From: an uncultured bacterium
Lineage (GTDB): Bacteria; Bacillota; Clostridia; Oscillospirales; Acutalibacteraceae
Reading direction: 5' to 3'
NCBI GenBank assembly: GCA_905215855.1
Contig: CAJMRT010000005.1
Coordinates: 17,896 to 81,895, forward strand
DNA: 64,000 nt
Shown here: positions 34,140-41,864 of the stretch, one piece after another
Layout of the letters: every line of letters begins with the position of its first letter
Position numbering within the stretch: the stretch's first letter is position 1
Made by a program: the position numbers and the translations under genes
Notes under the pieces: model-generated
The model's database searches: none
Told to the model about the DNA's origin: nothing
The model's input: the letters and a program-made list of their open reading frames with translations, nothing else

Positions 34140-34167
34140 AAAAATAAGGCACTCCGCTTGGAGTGCC
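34140..34167 (-). terminator. Terminator after ftsZ, end of the division cluster
   Basis: Perfect 8-bp stem GGCACTCC/GGAGTGCC, loop AAGC, then TTATTTTTG on the minus strand. Confidence 0.85.
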
Positions 34168-34187
34168 TCTTTACACCGTAAATAAAC

Positions 34188-35294
34188 TTACTTATTGAAG
34201 ATTGACATAATATCGTAGAAGGTATCATCGTCATCATCAGTCTTGTCCTTTGTTGCAGGCTTTGGCTCTTCCTTTGCTGCAACAGGAGCTGATGCTGATG
34301 CAACTGCCTCTGTAAGGTTCTTCTTTGCAATCTGGCCGTCTGCATTGAAACCTGTAGCAATCACTGTTACGCTGATAGCGTCTTCCATCTTATCATCGAT
34401 AACAGCACCCCAGATGATGTTTGCATCTTCAGAAACCTTGTCTTTAATCATTGTTGATGCAGCGTCAATATCATCAAGACTAACATCAGCAGAAGCTGTG
34501 ATGTTGATGATAAGACCCTTAGCACCGTCAATTGAAGTTTCAAGAAGCGGACTTGAAATAGCCATATCTGCGGCAACAGTAGCCTTGTCCTTGCCTGTTG
34601 CACTGCCCATACCCATATGAGCATAGCCTGCGTCCTTCATTACGGAAGTAACATCGGCAAAGTCGAGGTTTACTAGACCCGGAAGAAGGATAAGGTCTGA
34701 AATACTCTGAACACCCTGTCTGAGAACATCATCAGCAATAGCAAATGCGTTCTGAAGAGTGATGCTTGTATCTGAAACATACTTAAGTCTTTCGTTAGGA
34801 ACGATGATGAGTGAATCAACGCAAGCAGAAAGCTCTGCAATACCCTGCTCAGCCTGAGTCATTCTTCTCTTGCCCTCAAAAGCAAACGGCTTTGTAACAA
34901 CGCCGACTGTAAGAATACCCATATCCTTTGCGATTTTAGCAACTACAGGAGCAGCGCCTGTACCTGTGCCGCCGCCCATACCGGCAGTAACAAATACCAT
35001 ATCTGTATCTTTGAGAAGAGCAGCAATTTCATCTCTGCTTTCCTCTGCAGCTTCCTGACCAATCTGCGGCATAGAACCTGCACCCTTACCTCTTGTAAGC
35101 TTTTCACCAATCTGAATTTTCTGTGAAGCCTTTGAGAGTCTTAAAACATGTTCATCTGTATTGATTGCGATAAATTCTACATTCTTAACCTCGGTTGCTA
35201 CCATGCGGTTAACAGCGTTGCCGCCGCCTCCGCCGACACCGATTACTTTAATTTTAGGCATATACTCGTTTTCCAATTCCAGTTCAAAAGCCAT
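34188..35294 (-). CDS. ftsZ: Cell division protein FtsZ
   Basis: Tubulin-like GTPase that forms the division ring. 368 residues from the ATG at 35294 behind AGGAGGAC. The nucleotide motif KVIGVGGGGGNAVNRM, the tubulin signature GMGGGTGTGAAPVVA and the T7 loop NLDFADV are all present. The C-terminal linker is rich in Ala, Lys and Asp, and the extreme C-terminus ends DTFYDIMSIFNK, which lacks the usual DIPxFLR-type peptide that binds FtsA or SepF. No ftsA is next to it. It is the last gene of the division cluster and is followed by a terminator. About 155 nt separate it from ftsQ, so it may also have its own promoter. Confidence 0.97.
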   Translation of the reverse strand: MAFELELENEYMPKIKVIGVGGGGGNAVNRMVATEVKNVEFIAINTDEHVLRLSKASQKIQIGEKLTRGKGAGSMPQIGQEAAEESRDEIAALLKDTDMVFVTAGMGGGTGTGAAPVVAKIAKDMGILTVGVVTKPFAFEGKRRMTQAEQGIAELSACVDSLIIVPNERLKYVSDTSITLQNAFAIADDVLRQGVQSISDLILLPGLVNLDFADVTSVMKDAGYAHMGMGSATGKDKATVAADMAISSPLLETSIDGAKGLIINITASADVSLDDIDAASTMIKDKVSEDANIIWGAVIDDKMEDAISVTVIATGFNADGQIAKKNLTEAVASASAPVAAKEEPKPATKDKTDDDDDTFYDIMSIFNK

Positions 35295-35450
35295 TTTTTC
35301 GTCCTCCTTATATATTGTCAAGTTCAATCAGAAATCATTATTCTTCATAATACACAATTATACTATCTTATACTATCATACTTTTTTCAAAATAGCAATG
35401 CTTTTCAGCCGTTTTTCTGCAAAATAATCTGAATTTTCTCCTTGGGATAA

Positions 35451-36905
35451 TCATTCGCCTGCGTATGCACCGTCTGCATTGCCGTAGTCATATCCTCCGT
35501 CGCCTGAATAACCGCCGTCTGCGTTACCGTAATCATATCCGCCGTCACCCGAATAACCGCCATCGGCACTGTAGCTGTTGCCGTCACCTTGGCCGTCATC
35601 ATAATAACCCGTATTTCCGTCAGAATAAGTGCCGTCATCCCATGTATAATTGCTGCCGGTACCGTCACCCGACGAATCCGCTGACTGTGTAGCCGCCTGA
35701 GTTGTTGCCTGCGTAGCGGCTGTCGGCTGAGTTGCGGCAGGTTTATAGTGAGAAATCTTTGATGTACTGCAAGCCGAAACATCAAGTGTACCTGCGATAA
35801 GACCTGTATTGTTCGGGTCAAGCTTTTCATTGATTATTGTCATTGCAGTTCTGATTTTGTAGTCAATATCATCGGGAAGACCGATATTGATTGTGATTCT
35901 TCCGTCATAAACAAGCTTGATATTTGCCGTGTCCGAAACATCAAACGCTGTGATATTTTTTATTTTATTGTCAATAAGACACTGTGAAACATCGCTGAGA
36001 ATGTCGGGAACATTGGCATCGCTGAATGTCACATACTTGCCAACCTCGGTAGTTTTCACCTCACCGCAGGTAAGCTGTGGCAGCTTGTCCGTGTTCTCAG
36101 AAATCTCTTCAAGTATTCTGCCCTTTGAGCTTACAAGCAAAAAGCTTTTTCCGTTTGGAATAACATAAGAAGGTGTTGCATCAACAACAGTTATTGTTAT
36201 TGTGTCCGGAATATTAAAACTTACACTTGCGCTCTCTATGTAGGAAAGGTTTTCAACAACCTTTTCAGAGGTGTTGTACATTGCACCTATGAAAATATTT
36301 TCCTGATAATCAACACCGCTGAATGCGATAATCTGTTCTTTGCTGTAGTACTTGTCCCCTACAACTTCGATTTTTTCGGTTTTAAAGAGGACTGTAAGGC
36401 TTAAAACAACACCGATTGCGACTACAGCCGCAAAAATCGAACTGTAAAGTGCAATTCTTCTGTGTTTAATTTGTGTGCTTGTCAGAGATTTTTTCCTTCT
36501 GCGGATAACCTCTTGCTCCTGTGCACGAATTTCCTTTGCACGCTTTTCCTGTTTCTGCTTTTCTCCGAATTCGTCAACATAGTAGCCGTCTTCATAATCC
36601 TTTGGCTTGAGATTCTTGATTTTAGCCTTGCCTTTTCTTCTGAATTTTTCTTCACGGCTCATATTTTCGTCAGGCATTTGTGCCGACTGCTCTTCTTTTT
36701 GTTTGAGAAAAGCCTCCTGAATTTTACTTTTGGGAGCTTTTTTCTGCTGTTCCTTTTTTGGATTGGGGGATTTTTTAGCTCTCTTATCCTGCTTTGCTTT
36801 TTCCTTATGATACTTTTCAGCCTGCTTTGCGGCAATTTTACGCTGTTTGTCAAGACTTTTTCTCTCTTTTGAAGTGAGCGGTCTTCTCTTCTTATTATCG
36901 TCCAA
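35451..36905 (-). CDS. ftsQ: Division protein FtsQ/DivIB with basic N-terminus and repeat tail
   Basis: 484 residues, longer than the usual ~260. A very basic, Lys/Gln-rich cytoplasmic N-terminus of ~150 residues precedes one membrane helix (IALYSSIFAAVVAIGVVLSL, ~155-178). The POTRA domain follows (FKTEKIEVVGDKYYSKEQI), then the FtsQ/DivIB beta domain. The last ~85 residues are low-complexity, Gly/Tyr/Asp/Ser-rich, with two copies of a 15-residue unit of the form ADGGYSGDGGYDYGN and a third partial one. The start is TTG at 36905 with GGAGG 7 nt upstream. FtsQ links the divisome proteins FtsL/FtsB and the septal synthase outside the membrane. The extracellular tail is the odd part. Confidence 0.85.
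   Translation of the reverse strand: MDDNKKRRPLTSKERKSLDKQRKIAAKQAEKYHKEKAKQDKRAKKSPNPKKEQQKKAPKSKIQEAFLKQKEEQSAQMPDENMSREEKFRRKGKAKIKNLKPKDYEDGYYVDEFGEKQKQEKRAKEIRAQEQEVIRRRKKSLTSTQIKHRRIALYSSIFAAVVAIGVVLSLTVLFKTEKIEVVGDKYYSKEQIIAFSGVDYQENIFIGAMYNTSEKVVENLSYIESASVSFNIPDTITITVVDATPSYVIPNGKSFLLVSSKGRILEEISENTDKLPQLTCGEVKTTEVGKYVTFSDANVPDILSDVSQCLIDNKIKNITAFDVSDTANIKLVYDGRITINIGLPDDIDYKIRTAMTIINEKLDPNNTGLIAGTLDVSACSTSKISHYKPAATQPTAATQATTQAATQSADSSGDGTGSNYTWDDGTYSDGNTGYYDDGQGDGNSYSADGGYSGDGGYDYGNADGGYSGDGGYDYGNADGAYAGE
35452..35575 (-). repeat. 45-bp tandem repeat in the 3' end of ftsQ
   Basis: Two full copies and one partial copy of a 45-bp unit encoding the 15-residue Gly/Tyr/Asp repeat. Copies differ at several third positions, so they are not a very recent duplication. 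Confidence 0.7.
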
Positions 36906-36935
36906 AGCAAATCCTCCCTTCTATATTATCTGCCG

Positions 36936-36953
36936 AGGGCGGAAGTCCGCCCT
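36936..36953. repeat. Perfect GC-rich hairpin between murA and ftsQ
   Basis: AGGGCGG-AAGT-CCGCCCT, a 7-bp stem with a tetraloop and no T tract. It stands in the 79-nt gap inside the operon and may set mRNA stability rather than end transcription. Confidence 0.5.
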
Positions 36954-36984
36954 GCGACAGTTACAATTTGATTACCTGATTACC

Positions 36985-38238
36985 CTAAATTTTCTTTATA
37001 TCTGCCCCGAGTGAAGAAAGCATAAGTTCAATGCACTCGTAGCCTCTTTCAATATACTCCACACCGCCGATTTCAGTTTTGCCATCAGCACAAAGTCCTG
37101 CAATAACAAGAGCTGCACCTCCACGCAGGTCGGTAGCTTCAACAGATGCTCCGTAAAGCATCTTCACTCCTTCCGCCACGGCAACCTTGCCCTCTGTCTT
37201 GACATTTGCACCCATTCTGACAAGCTCTGGGATGTGTCTGTATCTGTTTTCAAATATATTTTCGACAAAAACCGTTGTTCCGTCTGCAACACACGCTGTT
37301 GCAAGCAAGGGCGCCTGAGCGTCCGTGGGAAAGCCCGGAAACGGCATTGTTCTGATTGTTTTCATTGATTTAAGTCTTTCGGGAGCGGTTATTTCAAGAT
37401 TGCCGTCCGAAACTCTTATCTTGCACCCTGCGTTTTTGAAAGTCGGAATAATCGCCGCAAGGTGAGAGGAAATTATTCCGTTAAGTACGATTTTTGAACC
37501 TGTTACAGCGGCACAAGACATCAGCGTTGCGGCAACGATTCTGTCGGGAATAATCGTGTGAACCGAACCGTTGAGAGAGTTTACACCCTCGATAACGACA
37601 ATGCCCTCGCCTGCTCCGGAAATATCCGCACCGCAGGAATTGAGATAATCCGCGAGGTCGCAAATTTCAGGTTCACGAGCGGCATTGATGATTGTTGTTG
37701 TGCCTTTTGCAAGGCAGGCGGCAATCATAATATCTTCGGTTGCTCCTACGCTCGGAAACGAAAGTGAAATTTTTGTTCCGCAAAGTCCTTTCGGAGCACA
37801 ACACTCAAGATAGCCGTGTTTTTCACGAATATCAGCACCCATTTCCCGAAGCGAATTGAGGTGCAAATCAATCGGTCTTGAACCGATTTCACACCCACCG
37901 GGGAATGAAAGCCTTACTCTTCCCATTCTTGCAAGAACTGCACCGAGAAAAACAATTGAACTCCTTGTTTTACGCATCAATTCGTCGGGGACATCAAAAC
38001 GGTCAATATCGTCACAGCTGATGAGAAGCGTCTTATCGTATCGTGTGACGGCACAGCCGAGATACCGCAGAATATTGACAGATGCGTCAACATCGGAAAG
38101 TGAGGGACAATTGTAAATTACATTTTCGCCCTTTGTAAGAATTGTGGCGGCAATAATCGGCAAAGCGCTGTTTTTTGCACCCTGAACCTCAACCTCTCCG
38201 TCAAGCTTTTTGCGTCCTGTAACAAGCAGTTTTGACAC
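36985..38238 (-). CDS. murA: UDP-N-acetylglucosamine 1-carboxyvinyltransferase
   Basis: First committed step of peptidoglycan synthesis, adding enolpyruvate from PEP to UDP-GlcNAc; target of fosfomycin. 417 residues, normal. The substrate loop GAKNSALPI near residue 22 is present. The catalytic loop region reads LSFPGGCEIGSRPIDLH, where MurA proteins normally carry the reactive Cys, and a Cys is present in PGGCEIG. FPGFPTDAQAPLLATA near 305 is also conserved. The start is GTG at 38238 behind GAGGGTG. It is placed between murG and ftsQ, a common Clostridia order. Confidence 0.95.
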   Translation of the reverse strand: MSKLLVTGRKKLDGEVEVQGAKNSALPIIAATILTKGENVIYNCPSLSDVDASVNILRYLGCAVTRYDKTLLISCDDIDRFDVPDELMRKTRSSIVFLGAVLARMGRVRLSFPGGCEIGSRPIDLHLNSLREMGADIREKHGYLECCAPKGLCGTKISLSFPSVGATEDIMIAACLAKGTTTIINAAREPEICDLADYLNSCGADISGAGEGIVVIEGVNSLNGSVHTIIPDRIVAATLMSCAAVTGSKIVLNGIISSHLAAIIPTFKNAGCKIRVSDGNLEITAPERLKSMKTIRTMPFPGFPTDAQAPLLATACVADGTTVFVENIFENRYRHIPELVRMGANVKTEGKVAVAEGVKMLYGASVEATDLRGGAALVIAGLCADGKTEIGGVEYIERGYECIELMLSSLGADIKKI

Positions 38239-38300
38239 AATAACACCCTCTCAAAAAGAATACCCTTACATTCTATGAGAAAGCGTTACAAATGTTACTG

Positions 38301-39422
38301 TTACACAAGTCCGAGAACTTTTTTGACTACCGAATAGATTCTTTCGTTGGCATCAGTAATTGCCATTTTGCGTGAGTTTTCGCTGTACTTTTCAAGCTTT
38401 TCGGGATTGAGAAGCATTTTGTCAGCCTTACGCATAAGAGCCGCACCTGTGAGGTCTTTTTCCTCAATAATGTCAGCCGCACCCGCATTCACAAGAGCCA
38501 TTGCGTTGTGATACTGATGATTTTCTGCAACATTCGGTGACGGAATAAGGATTGCCGGTTTGCCCATAGCCTGAATTTCGCTGAGAGTAATTGCACCTGC
38601 ACGGCAGATTACAAGGTCTGCCGCCGCCATGCAAGTCGGCATATTATCAATATACGGTCTTATATCAAGATTTGAACAATCGGCAATGTCAGTACCCTTT
38701 TCCTCAACGAGCTGCGGAAACCAGTCGCCGTAACTGCCGTATGCGTGAATGTGCTGATACCTTCCGTCAATTCCGCTTCTTGCAACAAGGTCTGCAACGG
38801 CTTCGTTGATTTTTCTTGCTCCAAGGCTCCCACCGAACGAAAGCACTACGGGACGGTTATCAAGTCCGAGTTCTTTTCTTGACTCTTCTTTTTTTGCCGT
38901 GAGGATTTCCTGTCTTACAGGATTTCCGGTAATGACAAAATCAACATTTTTGTCAAAATACTTTTTTGCGTCCGGAACGGCAAGCATTACCTTTTTGACG
39001 CTCTTTGCAAGCATTTTATTTGTAATGCCCGGATATGCATTCTGCTCGTGAATAATGCACGGAATACCCATTTTTGCGGCTGTTCTGATAACGGGACCCG
39101 AAACATATCCGCCTGTTCCGATACAGATATCGGGCTTGAACTCAGCGATTATTTTCTTTGCCTCTCTCGAAGAAGTGAAGGTTCTTGAAACTGTCTTGAC
39201 ATTTTCAATCATACTCTTCGGAGAAAAGCTTCTTTTAAAACCGCTGATAGTGATTGACTTAATTTCAAAACCCGCCTGTGGAACAAGCCTTTGCTCCATT
39301 CCGCCACGATTGCCGATGAACAAAAACTCGGCATCGTTTCTTTTACTCTTTATATATCCGGCAATTGCAAGAGCAGGGTTTATGTGACCCGCCGTGCCGC
39401 CGCCTGCAAGCAATACTTTCAT
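38301..39422 (-). CDS. murG: Lipid II synthase MurG (GlcNAc transferase)
   Basis: Membrane-associated glycosyltransferase that adds GlcNAc to lipid I on the inner leaflet, producing lipid II. 373 residues from the ATG at 39422, where the family start MKVLLAGGGTAGHINPALAI begins behind AAAGGTAAG. Two Rossmann-like halves: the N-terminal glycine-rich loop above and a C-terminal one at VVLSFGGSLGARKINEA, with the sugar-nucleotide site CRAGAITLSEIQAMGKPAILIP near residue 265. It lies 74 nt after ftsW, in the usual order mraY-ftsW-murG. Confidence 0.96.
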   Translation of the reverse strand: MKVLLAGGGTAGHINPALAIAGYIKSKRNDAEFLFIGNRGGMEQRLVPQAGFEIKSITISGFKRSFSPKSMIENVKTVSRTFTSSREAKKIIAEFKPDICIGTGGYVSGPVIRTAAKMGIPCIIHEQNAYPGITNKMLAKSVKKVMLAVPDAKKYFDKNVDFVITGNPVRQEILTAKKEESRKELGLDNRPVVLSFGGSLGARKINEAVADLVARSGIDGRYQHIHAYGSYGDWFPQLVEEKGTDIADCSNLDIRPYIDNMPTCMAAADLVICRAGAITLSEIQAMGKPAILIPSPNVAENHQYHNAMALVNAGAADIIEEKDLTGAALMRKADKMLLNPEKLEKYSENSRKMAITDANERIYSVVKKVLGLV

Positions 39423-39496
39423 AATTTTCTTACCTTTCTTTTGAAAATTCTGCAAAACCTATGCAGAAGAAAACTAAAAAACTGCTGATTTTTAAA

Positions 39497-40753
39497 TTAC
39501 TGTCTTTCAATGTTTGCCGTTCTGGAAATTGAAAGCACAAGTCCCATTTGGGCAAGCAACATAATAAGCGAACTACCGCCATAACTGAAGAACGGCAGGC
39601 TGATACCTGTATTAGGAAGCCAGTCGGTGATAACGAGGATATTCAGCACAACCTGAATACCGATTTGTGAAGTAAGACCGATGCCGAGAAGCTTGCCGAA
39701 TTTATCCTTTGCACGCAGTGAAAGCGTTATTCCTCTCCATACGAGAAGCGCAAAAATAAGAAGAATCATAAGTGCGCCCACAAGACCGAGCTCCTCAACA
39801 ACAACGGCAAAGATAAAGTCGTTCTGCGGTTCGGGAATATAGAGGTACTTCATTCTTGACTGACCGAGGCCAAGTCCCCAAAGTCCGCCCGAACCGATTG
39901 CATAGAGCGAATTTCGGGTTTGATATGTGGTCCACCACATATCATTTGTTGTATATTCAAGTGCCTGACCCCAACCGTCAAGACGGCTCATAGCATAGGA
40001 CAGGCTGTTTGTAACAGCAAGTATAAGTACTACTCCGACAATAAGTCCAAGACCTATTCCAAGGTACTTTGTCTGCATTCCGCCGATATAAAGCATTACA
40101 ACCGAGAGAATACCGATAATTACAATACCCGAATAGTGCGGTTCGAGAAAAAGCAGAAGTGCCGTTGAGCCGAAAACAATTACACCCGGCAGAACGCTGT
40201 AACGGGCAAACTGCATTTTATTATAGTATTTACTGCACCAATGTGAGAAGAAAAGGATAATTGCAAACTTTGCAATTTCAGATGGCTGAACATTGAAAAT
40301 TCCCAGAGGAATCCATCTTTTAACGCCCTCCGAACCGGGCAGTACAAGAACCACAAGCAGGCAAAAATACGAGATTGCAAGAACAATCGGTGCGATTTTG
40401 TGGAGTTTATTATAGTTAAAGAACGAAAGGAAAAACATTATGCCCACACCGATAACGGCAAAAATGAGCTGTCTTACGAGATAATAATAGCTGTCGCCCT
40501 GATTGTAGTAAGCATAGGCATAGCTTGCAGAAAACATCATAATCATACCGATTGTAAGAAGTACAAGGATGATTATGCAAAACGGAAGGTCAAGTCCCAT
40601 GCCAACGGAAAACAGCTTTCCTTTTTTCATCTTTCTCTGACGAGAAGGACGGACAAAAAACTTTTCTTCCTTGATCTTCTGCTCCGAGTAAACCTCTTCG
40701 TCATATATTCTGTTTACATCAGCTTTAAGCATCATTCTTTTTTGTGGAGCCAA
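39497..40753 (-). CDS. ftsW: Septal peptidoglycan glycosyltransferase FtsW/SpoVE
   Basis: SEDS-family polymerase of lipid II. 418 residues with a 50-residue basic cytoplasmic N-terminus and about ten membrane helices. SEDS landmarks are GSEGVKRWIPLGIFNVQPSEIAK, with the conserved W-I-x-L-G and QPSE segments, FAVVVEELGLVG holding the catalytic-region Glu, and FFSYGGSSLIMLLAQMGLVL near the end. The start is TTG at 40753 with GGGAGG 8 nt upstream. It follows mraY and the SpoVD-type transpeptidase, its usual partner. Whether it serves division, sporulation or both cannot be told. Confidence 0.94.
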   Translation of the reverse strand: MAPQKRMMLKADVNRIYDEEVYSEQKIKEEKFFVRPSRQRKMKKGKLFSVGMGLDLPFCIIILVLLTIGMIMMFSASYAYAYYNQGDSYYYLVRQLIFAVIGVGIMFFLSFFNYNKLHKIAPIVLAISYFCLLVVLVLPGSEGVKRWIPLGIFNVQPSEIAKFAIILFFSHWCSKYYNKMQFARYSVLPGVIVFGSTALLLFLEPHYSGIVIIGILSVVMLYIGGMQTKYLGIGLGLIVGVVLILAVTNSLSYAMSRLDGWGQALEYTTNDMWWTTYQTRNSLYAIGSGGLWGLGLGQSRMKYLYIPEPQNDFIFAVVVEELGLVGALMILLIFALLVWRGITLSLRAKDKFGKLLGIGLTSQIGIQVVLNILVITDWLPNTGISLPFFSYGGSSLIMLLAQMGLVLSISRTANIERQ

Positions 40754-40803
40754 AGACCGTTCCTCCCTTAAAATTTATTTTAAACAAGTATTTCTGCGTT
40801 TAT

Positions 40804-41829
40804 TTATGCACCAAAATATGCAAGCGCAAAGGCAATTGCACCGAAAATTGCAGTTACCGTACTGAACACACCGACAATCTTAACCTCGCTCCAACCGCAC
40901 ATTTCAAAGTGGTGATGAATCGGGCTCATCTTGAAAAGACGCTTGCCGTGTGTAATTTTGAAGTAGCTGACCTGAAGAATAACGGAAAGCTCTTCTGCAA
41001 TATAGATAATTCCCACTGGGATGAGAAGAATCGGCATATCAACCGCAAAGGCAAGACCGCAAACAAGACCGCCGAGGAAGAGCGAACCTGTGTCGCCCAT
41101 AAACACCTTTGCAGGGTGGAAATTCCAAACGAGGAAACCAAGGCATGCGCCTGCAGCTGCGGCACTCATTGCGGTAATGCCAAGATAGCTTTTTGTGCAG
41201 GCAACAAGCATAAATGCCACACAAGCAAAGAATGTTACCGAACCGTCAAGACCGTCAATGCCGTCTGTGAGGTTTACCGAGTTTACAATGCCAACAATTG
41301 CGACTGCGGCAATTACATAATAGAAAAAGCCGAGGTCAACCTTGCCTACGAAAGGAATAGTTGTTGTTGTGCCGAAACCTGCAATTGCAAGTGCTGCGAG
41401 GAATGCAGCTGCCACTACAAACTGAAGAATAAGTTTCTGTGAAGCCGTAAGACCGAGATTACGCTTTTTGACAACCTTGATATAGTCATCAATAAAACCA
41501 ATAACACCGTTTGCAACTGCAAGACCGAGGCCACAGAAAATAAGCACACATTCCTTTGGAATATTTGCGTAGAATGAAGTTACGAATTCATTGCCTGCTA
41601 TGGCATAGACAACCGTGCTTGCAATTGTAACAATAACAATTGCAACAATGAACATTATACCGCCCATTGTGGGAGTTCCCTGCTTGCCCTTGTGCCACTT
41701 AGGTCCTTCTTCAAGAATTGTTTGACCAAAGTGGAGCTTGCGAAGGTATGGAATTAAAAACTTACCTGTTACAGTTGAAATTATAAATGCAATTAAAGCC
41801 GCACAAAATGTCCATATTCCGTAAATCAT
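40804..41829 (-). CDS. mraY: Phospho-N-acetylmuramoyl-pentapeptide transferase
   Basis: Integral membrane enzyme that transfers phospho-MurNAc-pentapeptide to undecaprenyl phosphate, making lipid I. 341 residues with ten membrane helices. Conserved acidic motifs are FIDDYIKVVKKRNLGL near residue 113, NSVNLTDGIDGLDG near 185 and FMGDTGSLFLGG near 245, and the histidine motif is SPIHHHFEMCGWSE near 300. The ATG follows AAAGGAAAG. It comes 35 nt after the transpeptidase gene. murF and murD, which usually flank it, are absent. Confidence 0.97.
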   Translation of the reverse strand: MIYGIWTFCAALIAFIISTVTGKFLIPYLRKLHFGQTILEEGPKWHKGKQGTPTMGGIMFIVAIVIVTIASTVVYAIAGNEFVTSFYANIPKECVLIFCGLGLAVANGVIGFIDDYIKVVKKRNLGLTASQKLILQFVVAAAFLAALAIAGFGTTTTIPFVGKVDLGFFYYVIAAVAIVGIVNSVNLTDGIDGLDGSVTFFACVAFMLVACTKSYLGITAMSAAAAGACLGFLVWNFHPAKVFMGDTGSLFLGGLVCGLAFAVDMPILLIPVGIIYIAEELSVILQVSYFKITHGKRLFKMSPIHHHFEMCGWSEVKIVGVFSTVTAIFGAIAFALAYFGA

Positions 41830-41864
41830 AGTTATCTTTCCTTTCAGACAAATAAATATTTTTG

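Noticed and set aside
40744..41442. 232-codon plus-strand frame rich in Cys and Asn opposite mraY
   Set aside because: It is an antisense shadow of a conserved membrane protein gene, with no ribosome site and composition typical of reverse-frame translation.
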